Below, one piece after another: positions 18,962 through 26,696 of a stretch of 26,696 bases of DNA. A model generated the notes under the pieces. That model was not told the origin of the DNA and made no database searches. It saw only the letters and a list, made by a program, of their open reading frames with translations. How positions within the stretch are numbered: position 1 is the first letter of the stretch; every line of letters begins with the position of its first letter. The DNA lies in NCBI GenBank assembly GCA_036897625.1, contig JAYMTA010000571.1:1-26696 (forward strand), written 5' to 3'. The stretch is from Pelargonium cotyledonis. Lineage: Eukaryota > Streptophyta > Magnoliopsida > Geraniales > Geraniaceae. The position numbers and the translations under genes are program-made.

Positions 18962-19073
18962 CATGAAACAACGGTGAGTTTCATGGATCTTCTGCCGGCT
19001 CGTTAGATTTAGGCTCTTAGCGGCAGCTAGGTCGCCATTAATCAGCGCCCACTGTTGACTCGATTATAGAGCC
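18962..19073 (-). ncRNA. Candidate structured RNA, copy 1
   Basis: Read on the minus strand: a 62-nt domain closed by GGCTCT (19,073-19,068) and AGAGCC (19,017-19,012), a 26-nt linker, then a perfect hairpin CATGAAAC/GTTTCATG (18,985-18,978 with 18,969-18,962; 8-nt loop). A second copy with the same geometry lies 337 bp downstream. Conserved single-strand words are CGAGTCA, CAG, ATGGCG and CTGCCGC. The copy lies 68 nt after a GTAAGT donor, so it could be intronic. I know no RNA family that fits. The evidence is base pairing and covariation only. Confidence 0.45.
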
Positions 19074-19135
19074 CTAACTCACTCGCTCAAGCGAGGAGGC
19101 ACAGATTAGGTTTCAGAAGAGAAGATTCAGAAGGG

Positions 19136-19230
19136 ACTTACATTTGCGAGAACTGAGCTCGGCTGGTGGTTGCGATTGCGGTAAAGGAGCGATATATATA
19201 TGGAGTGGCTGCAGAGTTTCGAAACCCTAA
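19136..19230 (-). promoter_or_regulatory. Minus-strand promoter: telo-box, TATA box, first exon and splice donor
   Basis: Read on the minus strand: telo-box-like TTAGGGTTT at 19,230-19,222, TATATATATA at 19,201-19,192, a CT-rich leader, then the splice donor GTAAGT at 19,141-19,136. Telo-boxes next to TATA boxes are common in plant genes for translation and ribosome biogenesis. The region points at the RNA candidates downstream. The function of the transcript is unknown. Confidence 0.5.
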
Positions 19231-19380
19231 AAGCACGCTGATTGATAAATGACCAAAATAGCCACACAGATGTTCACACCAGAGATTATTATGATTGAGT
19301 AAAATGTATATTAGTTTACTGATATAATTTTATATTAGTTGTAATTTAACTAAGCTAATAAGGTAATGATACTTCATTAA

Positions 19381-19811
19381 GAGGGTGTTTGAATTAACTC
19401 ATGAGCTGGTCAAACAAAATAGCTCTTTTTAGTATTTGGTTACGATTAAAATAACATATAAGCACTTGCTGAATAACTAAAATAAAAGAGTTGGGTACTC
19501 TCAACTTCTATTTTTTAGCTCATGAGCAGTTAAAAAAGAACTATTTTGACCAAGTAAAAGACATTTATGTCTTTTTATTTTTCTTCATATTACACATATA
19601 TTTATTCTATAATTCAATTTATTGATTAACTTTAAAATTATTTTAGTCATTTATCTATTTTAACTAACATCAATTAAATATTACTATTTTTTATTAGAAA
19701 TTTTATCCAAACAGTAAACTGCTTCTTTTTAAAAAGATTTAAAGCATAAAATTGTTCCTAATCTTTTCATAATTATGAGATATTTTTGAGAAGTTAATAC
19801 AAACACTCTCT
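19381..19811. mobile_element. Tourist-type (PIF/Harbinger) MITE, 431 bp
   Basis: Terminal inverted repeats GAGGGTGTTTGAATTAACT and GAGAGTGTTTGTATTAACT (the second reverse-complemented from the right end), flanked by TAA on both sides (19,378-19,380 and 19,812-19,814). A 3-bp TAA duplication with a GGTGTTTG-like end is typical of Tourist MITEs. It has no coding capacity and is nested in the element at 19,297-19,950. Confidence 0.82.
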
Positions 19812-19907
19812 AAATTTCACTTATACCTACTAAAGTGAATTTGTGGGAGCGGAGTGACCCGTCCGGATCCATGATTTTAAACGATGTATCATAACCTCAT
19901 TAGTGCA

Positions 19908-19929
19908 ACTGATATAAAATTATATCAGT
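19908..19929. repeat. 22-bp palindrome inside the right arm of the MULE-type MITE
   Basis: ACTGATATAA-AA-TTATATCAGT, with outer arms CATTAG and CTAATG extending the fold. The matching site in the left arm is 19,318-19,339, so each arm of the element carries its own palindrome. Confidence 0.75.
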
Positions 19930-19959
19930 CAACTAATGCCCATATTACTCATTATGATT

Positions 19960-20990
19960 TTAATAATTTAAAATTTTAAACTAATGTATACATACTATAA
20001 AAGATAGAAAAAAATGTTTATAATTCGTATTAGAGCGTCACGGTATCAAAAAATTTAGTTTTTCGTAAAACAAAATTTATTATGACTCTAATAAAAATGA
20101 AATACTTATTGGAATTAAAATGAAGCAACAAATGATTTTTTTTTAGAAAATAAAAAAATGTAATTATTAAATTATATATTTGAGCGGCAGAACCTTTTCA
20201 ATATATTGTAAGAAACGATCTCATTTAAATAATTAGGAAAAAGGTATTCAAAGGTCATTGTATTGTCTCATTTGTTTCGTCGGAGTTCATGTACTTTACT
20301 TTATTTCAAGTATCACTAATTTTGTTCTCACGATATCTATTTCGTTAAGTTACTAACACACTATTAAAACTAAAATACAAAATACTTTAAAAATATATAT
20401 TTTCTACTACTATAACTTTTAAATTTTGAACCCATTTTCACTTTAACATATTTTACAAAACATATTATTTAAATTATTTTTTGAAACTCAATTGGCACCT
20501 CTTTTAGAAAGTAATAGTAATGTCACAAATAAGTTAACAGATTTTTTTATAAGTAACACCAACAACATGTAAAGAGATACTCGCGATAGTGAGTGAGGAA
20601 AACGTTTGCATTCGATACCCGCTCGAAACAAACTTATGAAGAAAAAATGAGTTTTAATTATGACTTTCCATCAAATGATGATTAATATGAGCGTGTTGAA
20701 ACGGCTTAAATATTTCATATGCAAATATGTAGACCCATTCAAATACCCCCATAATATAAACCGAAAGATATACTCGATATTTCGAAGAGATCAAAAGTCT
20801 TAAACCAGTCATGACAATGATGGTTGGTTACTAGTATTGGCTGTCAATATCATCAGTTAAGGAGGGAAAAGTTGTTTGGCGCAGTAACTAACCAACCTAT
20901 ATTCTCCTTTCGTGGCCCAAAGAAAAGTTGAGTAGGTGAGGTGTTTGGTTGCCGAGAAATTGCAGGAAAATAATCCAACAAACCACCTAA
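19960..20990. other. AT-rich spacer upstream of the ferrochelatase gene
   Basis: No gene is recognised. The sequence is AT-rich with scattered poly(A)/poly(T) runs. The stretch 20,240-20,380 (AAGGTCATTGTATTGTCTC and onward) has the feel of old transposon sequence, but I could not find paired ends. Confidence 0.5.
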
Positions 20991-21000
20991 AAACCGTTTG

Positions 21001-21251
21001 GCCACGTCTCCCTCCTTTGAACACGTAGTCGTGGTCTTCCAGGCCAACACGTACACCTCTCAGAGTAGAGAGAGAAACAGCTATTCTATTCAAGGGTTGA
21101 GTTTGGTAGACTTTACTCTGCAGTTTCTCTCTTCTCTATATTTTATTCTTCAATTTCGTTTCGCTCACAAAATCCTTATCAAAAGCCCTAGTAACTGAAT
21201 TCCCTGTTCACTACACATTTTTTTTATTAGTACATCACAAGCTTCGACGCC
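21001..21251 (+). promoter_or_regulatory. Ferrochelatase promoter and 5' leader with three ACGT cores
   Basis: ACGT cores at 21,004-21,007 (CCACGTC), 21,023-21,026 (ACACGTAG) and 21,049-21,052 (ACACGTAC) form a cluster of the kind bound by plant bZIP/bHLH factors. A TATA-like TATATTTTA lies at 21,137-21,145. The leader to the ATG is CT-rich. Use of these sites is inferred from sequence only. Confidence 0.45.
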
Positions 21252-24200
21252 ATGGAAGCTACGTCGTGCTCTACTTACACAAAGCTTTCCGTCTCCGTTT
21301 CAAATCTCTCTACTGCTGATCGCAAACCATCATTGTAAGATTTCTGTGCAATTTTTCTTTCTGAAGATTATTGAGAAGAGTTGTTTCATTAGTTCCTTAC
21401 TGATCAGGCTGTTGCGCCAATTTCACGATCGGTTTCAATTACATTGGATCTGATATATTTGTCGATCTGTGTCAGTTTTTTTCTTGTTTGGTTGCTGAAA
21501 AATAATGTAAGATGGATTTGTCGATCTATGGAGTATGGTCTTCTCTTGCATTTATGGATTCTCATGAACAAACGTCAAACGATTCCTATATTTTGGAATT
21601 TTGTATCGAATCATTTGAAGGAAATAGTGTAGCAGAAAACTTACCAATTTTTTGTTGATTGTACTTGAATTATGTTTGGAGCTTCTAAGAATGTATGACA
21701 ATGTTGAATGCAAACAAAAGTTCTTAACCAAAGGATTTTCATTCACAGGCTATGTTCTCATGTCAAATGTTTTATGCCTACAACTTGCCTATCACAGGAG
21801 GATGACAGATCGTCATCGCAAGCACTGACATTGTCACCTTCTAAATCAATTGGTAAAAGAGATGCCATATTAGGGAAATCATGTTCATACGGGACCCGAC
21901 AAAGTGGAAGTACTGCTGGGGTAACATTTTGCACTCTAGGAGTATCCACGTATGGCGGAACTGCTCTAGAATCTCATTTGGATGCTGCAGAAGACAAGAC
22001 AGAAAAGATTGGGGTTTTGCTTTTAAATCTTGGTGGTCCAGATACCCTCTGTGATGTGCAACCATTTTTGTTTAACCTATTTGCAGATCCAGTATGTTAA
22101 TGTTGTTTGTGTTTGCTTCAGTCTTTGATAACGTCTGTCGGTTTTGAGTTTTTCCAGTGTGGAAATGATTTAGCGCATTGGTACAGGATATTATACGTCT
22201 CCCCAGACTGTTCCGATTTCTTCAGCGACCATTGGCAAAATTCATATCCGTTCTTCGAGCTCCCAAAAGCAAAGAAGGATATGCAGCCATAGGAGGGGGA
22301 TCTCCATTGCGTAAAATTACATATGAGCAGGTTACTATTTGAACATTCTTTAAACTTTGGACTTTGGATGAATTTGTTTATACTGTATGTATAGAGATGG
22401 CTCAATGGGCTGAGCTATAGCTCTTCTTCCACTAATTTAATCATTCTCTTAAAACATGTTCATTTATTTGTTTTTTTGTAGTGTGGTTGCTGTGATAATC
22501 ATATGTATCTCAATGCATGTTACAGGCAGAAGCAATTAAAACGGTTTTGGAGGAAAAGGAGGTGGATGCACATGTTTATGTTGGGATGCGATACTGGTAC
22601 CCATTCACTGAGGAAGCAATTCAGCAGGTAAAACTTTCAAATGATATATTCCTCATTTGTATTTGTTAAGATAATTTGTTTCCAAATGTTTATATCATTT
22701 GTGTGTTTTTTTATGTTAACTGCTTCAAGCATGCTTAAATTTCAAAGGTATATTGACATTGGCTTGTCGGATTAACTGATGTGATGTGAGGTGAGGTGGG
22801 GAGAGGAGTATGGTCTAGTTTCATATCTGTCATTCAGAACAAAAGAACAGAGATCCTTTCTTATGTGTATGCTTAACCATCTGACAAATAATATGTTTTT
22901 AGCCTTTTCCACTTAGTAGCATGCTTGAGTACCACAATGGCAAAACACCTGTTTGTATATTTATAATAAGCTACTTGATATGCTCTCTCTGGTTTATCCA
23001 TATAGCTTGTATGTCTTGTTACATCTATGTATATTGTATAGCGTCAAGAATTGCTGGGCCCTCATCCTCTAATACAATTTGATGATTTTAGAGCTTATGA
23101 GCTTCCATTGTTTACTTTTTCATTGAGCACGGCTGTGTTAAATACCTAGCTCTGTTTATTATAAGGATAGTTAAATGATCACTCAAAATCTCTTAAAATT
23201 GTCTGTTTTAGCGTGGCTGAAAATTTTTCATTGTCTATATCAGATTAAGAAGGATAACATCACAAAACTTGTTGTGCTGCCACTTTATCCGCAATTCTCT
23301 ATCTCTACAACTGGGTCAAGCATCCGTGTTCTCCAAGAGATATTCCAGTATGTAACATTTTGACTGTCTTTTTCTATGTAATTGTTTGGTACGTAGTGCA
23401 ACCTGAATTTAACTTTACTGATACAAGTTATTGTTCAGGGAGGATGCATATTTATCAAGAGTGCCTGTTTCCATTATAATGTCCTGGTACCAACGGGAAG
23501 GTTATATCAAATCTATGGCTGACTTGATTGAAAAAGAACTCGAGAGTTTCACAAATCCAAAAGTGGTGGGTTTGATTCGTACAACATGTCTTGAGTTTTG
23601 ATGCATATGCTGCTACTGCCGCCACTGCAGTTTTACTTATTTTTGTGTGAAACTACAGGTCATGATATTCTTCAGTGCCCATGGGGTGCCAGTCAGCTAT
23701 GTGACAGATGCAGGGGATCCATACAAAGATCAGATGGAGGAGTGCATCTACTTAATCATGCAAGAGTTGAAAGCTAGAGGAGTTGACAATGATCATACAC
23801 ATGCATATCAGGTTGATTATTTACTTTGTGTGAAGTTTTAGTTATTCAATGTTACATGGACCTTATTTGAGTAGTTTTCTATGCCATCTGTTTTTGTTTG
23901 CCAATCTAAGTTGATCGAATATTTTCTTAATTGTAACATTGCTCCAGAGCCGAGTTGGGCCAGTACAATGGCTGAAGCCCTACACTGATGAAGTTCTTGT
24001 TGAGCTTGGCCAGAAAGGTGTGAAGAGTCTCTTAGCTGTTCCAGTAAGGTAAATATATACTCAATAGTTAGCTTTTTAAAGTCATTGTTTATCACTGTGT
24101 TGGATCCATTCTAATGATAAGGGTTACTTTCTTAGAATTGTATGACGGTTTAGGTGATGTAGGTTGGGTTTAACCTTGTATTTAGGAGTAGTTTTAGCAA

Positions 24201-24691
24201 TCGGGGTTATTTTTTGACTGAGAATGTGGTGTTTAAATTTTCCCTAAAATTTATTGTTCAATTTTGGTATGGTGTATTGATATGCTTCAACTAGATGAAG
24301 GCACTTATTTCTCAATCACTCATCGTATAGTTTTCATGATTAAGAATACACGATATTATGTTGACTTAATATGCTGCAATGCCTTTCCAGCTTTGTTAGC
24401 GAGCACATAGAGACTCTCGAGGAGATTGATATGGAATACAAGGAATTGGCCCTTGAATCAGGCATTGAAAACTGGGGCCGTGTCCCGGCGCTCAATTGTA
24501 CCTCTTCTTTCATCAATGACCTGGCAGATGCAGTAATAGAGGCGCTACCTTCAGCTACAGCCATGTCAATCCAAAGAAGCAGCTTCCAAGACGTTGAAGA
24601 TGATGACTATGACCCAGTGAGATATGCCATCAAAACGTTCTTTGGTTCAATCTTAGAATTTGTTTTGCTTTTGTCGCCAAAATTGTACTGA
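21252..24691 (+). CDS. FC1: Ferrochelatase, FC1 type
   Basis: Inserts ferrous iron into protoporphyrin IX, the last step of haem synthesis, in plastids. Exons: 21,252-21,334, 21,749-22,091, 22,187-22,330, 22,526-22,627, 23,244-23,347, 23,439-23,565, 23,659-23,811, 23,948-24,048 and 24,391-24,691. All introns are GT-AG with consistent phases, giving 1,458 nt or 485 residues. Residues 1 to about 110 form a Ser/Thr-rich leader without similarity to the catalytic core, fitting a transit peptide. The core starts [21 protein letters not shown], then [41 protein letters not shown], and [12 protein letters not shown] with catalytic His309. [14 protein letters not shown] contains the conserved Glu393. 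A short hydrophobic tail ([17 protein letters not shown]) ends the protein. The C-terminal LHC-like motif of FC2 enzymes is absent, hence FC1. No break is seen. Confidence 0.96.
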
Positions 24692-25770
24692 CATTCAGGA
24701 ACCACCTCTTCCAAAACAACTTCAAAAGTGTTTGAAAACTTGTGCTTTAACTCCACACATACAACAATTACAGCTAATAAAGAGTTTAGATGAAAGACAG
24801 AAGAGTCCTAACTGAAAGTTCTAGGACTCTTTTGCCCCCGTCTAGGAAATACCGAAAAATATGGGATTTGGAGCTGTAAATTCCGAGAGCCTTGAATCCT
24901 TTAAATAGTTCTAGCATGTTTGTTGTGTTTCTGAAATGCAGAATAGTCTTTTATTGTACAAGAACTTTCCCGCCGTTGAAGTTCGATGTATTTCACGTAT
25001 TAGTTGCTTAAATTGACTTTGTGCTGCTATTATGATGAAACAGGTTACAGCCTAGAAAGCACTGATCGATCCGGAACATGGCGATGGGCTGATGAAATGT
25101 CATATAGTTTTTGTTTAGTTTACTCTCTTATCTCTATCAATAAAACTATTTTATATCTTTCTATTTACGTAACCATGAGCTTCTCGGTTTATGTTTCTCG
25201 TAAAAGAGTTCCAAAATTCTTCCTCATGAATACCTTTCAAAGAATCTGTTCTGTATATGTAACTGATAGACTTAGATACAGCCTACATTTTCTAAAATCA
25301 AGGACCATATAATTAACCTATAAGACCCCAATGCCAAGCCATCTAATACCCAAGATACTTGTATAATAGTAATTTATTTAATTTCAACAAATGTACAAAT
25401 TCATTGGAACAGTATAGGGCTCGGGAACCTCAATTTGTTCACATCTCTTTGATAGGTAGCTAGTTACCAAGACATGTTACACTGGGCAGTTAAAACATTT
25501 CGAATTTTCTCTGAGGTTTCAAGTTCAAGCCTCATTATCGTAGTGAGGAACATTGTTACTTCGAGGTAGCTAATTCTGGAGGAGAGCTTGGTGCTCTACA
25601 TTCTCAAGTCAAGGAAGATATTTTGGTAAGGGGTCCTTATGGTCTAAAAAAATTAAAAAAAAATTCAATCCATTTTGCCATCTTGGATCCTTATGGTCAT
25701 ATTTAATTGATTTTGAGTACATAACCTCTACTTTGTCAGGATAATCATTTTATAACTCAACAAAATGAAA
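24692..25770. other. 3' flank of ferrochelatase and unassigned spacer
   Basis: The first 450 bp probably hold alternative 3' UTR. At 25,045-25,110, just after a CAG, a short open stretch reads GYSLESTDRSGTWRWADEMS in one frame. I do not recognise it. From 25,320 on the sequence is AT-rich and I see no gene. Confidence 0.5.
24776..24781 (+). terminator. Polyadenylation signal of the ferrochelatase gene
   Basis: AATAAA 85 bp after the stop codon. A second AATAAA lies at 25,139-25,144, so a longer 3' UTR is possible. Confidence 0.55.
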
Positions 25771-25774
25771 TGTA

Positions 25775-25930
25775 CTCCCTTGGTCTCTCGTTTTCGTTTC
25801 GAAAAAAATTAAGAACTTAGTGCGTTAAGAAATAGTAACTTATTATAATGATATTATTCACAAATTCATGTATAAGTAATTTACTGAGAGAAGGGCAATC
25901 AATTTGAGACGAAAAATCAAGAGAAACATG
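25775..25930. mobile_element. Decayed Stowaway-like (Tc1/mariner) MITE
   Basis: The left end reads TA followed by CTCCCTTGGTCTCTCGTTTT, close to the Stowaway start CTCCCTCCGTCCC. The right side (AATTTGAGACGAAAAATCAA, then GAGAAAC) is a partial reverse complement of the inner left arm. The right terminus is degraded and no clean TA is visible there. The size of about 155 bp fits the family. Confidence 0.4.
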
Positions 25931-26405
25931 ACACTTATTTTTCGGCAGAGTGTTTAATGTATTCAACATTCTTAATATAGCCACATGGAGCAACTTTTCA
26001 AAAGAATCATCAATATGTAACAAATACCCATTCAAGTAATGAAACAAAAATTGGTAGAAGGGTATCAAGTACTTCACCAAAAGAAAAACCTAGGCAACAT
26101 CAGGGGCAGCAGTGTCAAATGCAATGCTCATGATAGATGTAGCAATTCACCATACAAAAACAGTGTAAAATGTTATTCAGAGATTAGTCCTGGCTGGTTC
26201 ATAATACACTGTAACAGTCATATGGCAGAAGAATGAACAAGTTAAAAGATGCGCGCTACGTAATTTTTATTGAGGAAAAATGAATTCGTTCCACTAACTC
26301 ACTATAAAATCTCTTGCAAAATTATAGATATTTAGCCTCAGCTATGATCTCAATTGACAGAAAAGATTGAACAAAGAGATGTAATAATTCTTCAGTACTT
26401 CGCAC
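25931..26405. other. 3' flank of the ATP synthase g gene (minus strand)
   Basis: Probable 3' UTR of the gene to the right, with a minus-strand AATAAA at 26,271-26,266. No other gene is recognised. A minus-strand open frame over 25,817-26,080 lacks an ATG near its start and has no family signal. Confidence 0.5.
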
Positions 26406-26592
26406 TTAAACATGGTAACCGGTGAATGAAAAACCCCGACCAACAATTTCACCGGCACAGTACCATGCAAGGCACTCCAGTCCGAATACAACACCAACGC
26501 CCACATCCTCAATCTTCAGGTCCTGCCTGTTCTTCCATATTTGCTTCGCATAATCAAGCTCCTTCCAGAAGGCTTCGTTTCTCCGAGGAATA
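26406..26592 (-). CDS. Mitochondrial ATP synthase subunit g, last exon (partial)
   Basis: A small inner-membrane subunit of the F1Fo ATP synthase, part of the dimer interface. The last 61 codons are present: IPRRNEAFWKELDYAKQIWK, NRQDLKIEDV, then GLECLAWYCAGEIVGRGFSF and the end TGYHV, with stop TAA at 26,408-26,406. This closely resembles the C-terminus I recall for the Arabidopsis protein. The membrane helix contains GEIVG, the GxxxG packing motif of subunit g. The exon begins after the acceptor GTACAG at 26,593-26,598 with the third base of a split codon. The upstream exons, including the N-terminus, lie outside the window. It is convergent with ferrochelatase. No defect is seen in this exon. 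Confidence 0.93.
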
Positions 26593-26677
26593 CTGTACGA
26601 TCAAATAACACATATGGATAGATCAAATAATAAAAAAACAAGCACTTGCATACAGTGCTCAACTCTATCATATGAAC

Positions 26678-26696
26678 ATATATATATATATATATA
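26678..26696. repeat. AT dinucleotide microsatellite at the window edge
   Basis: An uninterrupted (AT)n run reaching the last base, probably within an intron of the ATP synthase g gene. Confidence 0.85.

Larger units (their letters stand above)
19297..19950. mobile_element. MULE-type MITE carrying a nested Tourist-type MITE
   Basis: Perfect 9-bp target duplication ATTATGATT (19,288-19,296 and 19,951-19,959). The inverted ends start GAGTAAAATG and GAGTAATATG, agree at about 39 of the first 45 bases, and extend to roughly 80 bp with an indel. Without the inner insertion it would be about 220 bp and nearly all inverted repeat. The 9-bp duplication suggests the Mutator superfamily. It has no coding capacity. 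Confidence 0.8.

Noticed and set aside
18621-19073. The tandem copies as H/ACA or C/D snoRNAs
   Set aside because: AGAWGA words fit the degenerate H box, but the 3' hairpins have only 8-9 bp and copy 2 has no ACA at the right distance. No convincing C and D box pair frames either copy.
20853-21093. Two overlapping minus-strand frames upstream of ferrochelatase
   Set aside because: They cover the promoter and leader of a clear plus-strand gene and show no family motif.
25817-26080. Minus-strand open frame of 87 codons as a gene
   Set aside because: It has no ATG near its start, overlaps the Stowaway-like remnant and lies in the probable 3' flank of the ATP synthase g gene.

Overview
The window is nuclear DNA of a flowering plant, most likely a eudicot. 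It holds two complete intron-rich genes for plastid-type enzymes, the last exon of a mitochondrial gene, a plant tRNA gene with a CAA start context, AT-rich spacers, and several plant transposon classes.

Layout. Positions 1 to about 4,760 hold a decayed L1-type LINE on the minus strand. It has an ORF1 with a DUF4283-like region and zinc knuckle, then endonuclease, reverse transcriptase, zinc-binding region and RNase H, and it runs off the left edge. Positions 5,146-11,841 are a complete-ended Mutator-like transposon (MULE) with terminal inverted repeats of about 287 bp and a perfect 9-bp target duplication. It carries a mudrA-type transposase on the minus strand and, facing it, a second gene for a GRF zinc finger plus a membrane segment. 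A tRNA-Gly(GCC)-like gene lies 29 bp beyond the right copy of the MULE target site. About 1.5 kb of unassigned spacer follows.

Positions 13,440-17,530 are a plastid-type serine hydroxymethyltransferase gene (529 codons, 11 coding exons, one 5' UTR intron). The next spacer (17,530-21,000) holds a small terminal-inverted-repeat element and a minus-strand locus with a TATA box, a telo-box and two tandem copies of a two-hairpin structure that looks like RNA. It also holds a Tourist-type MITE nested inside a MULE-type MITE, both with clean target duplications. Positions 21,252-24,691 are a ferrochelatase gene of the FC1 type (485 codons, 9 exons). A short unassigned stretch and a decayed Stowaway-like element follow. 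The window ends with the last exon of mitochondrial ATP synthase subunit g on the minus strand and an AT microsatellite.

The host genes do not form a functional cluster. Serine hydroxymethyltransferase feeds one-carbon metabolism, ferrochelatase makes haem, and subunit g belongs to the respiratory ATP synthase. The two candidates I find most novel are the convergent GRF zinc-finger/membrane gene inside the MULE and the tandem two-hairpin RNA candidates at 18,621-19,073. All exon boundaries were placed by eye from GT-AG sites, reading frame and family similarity; no alignment or folding program was run.
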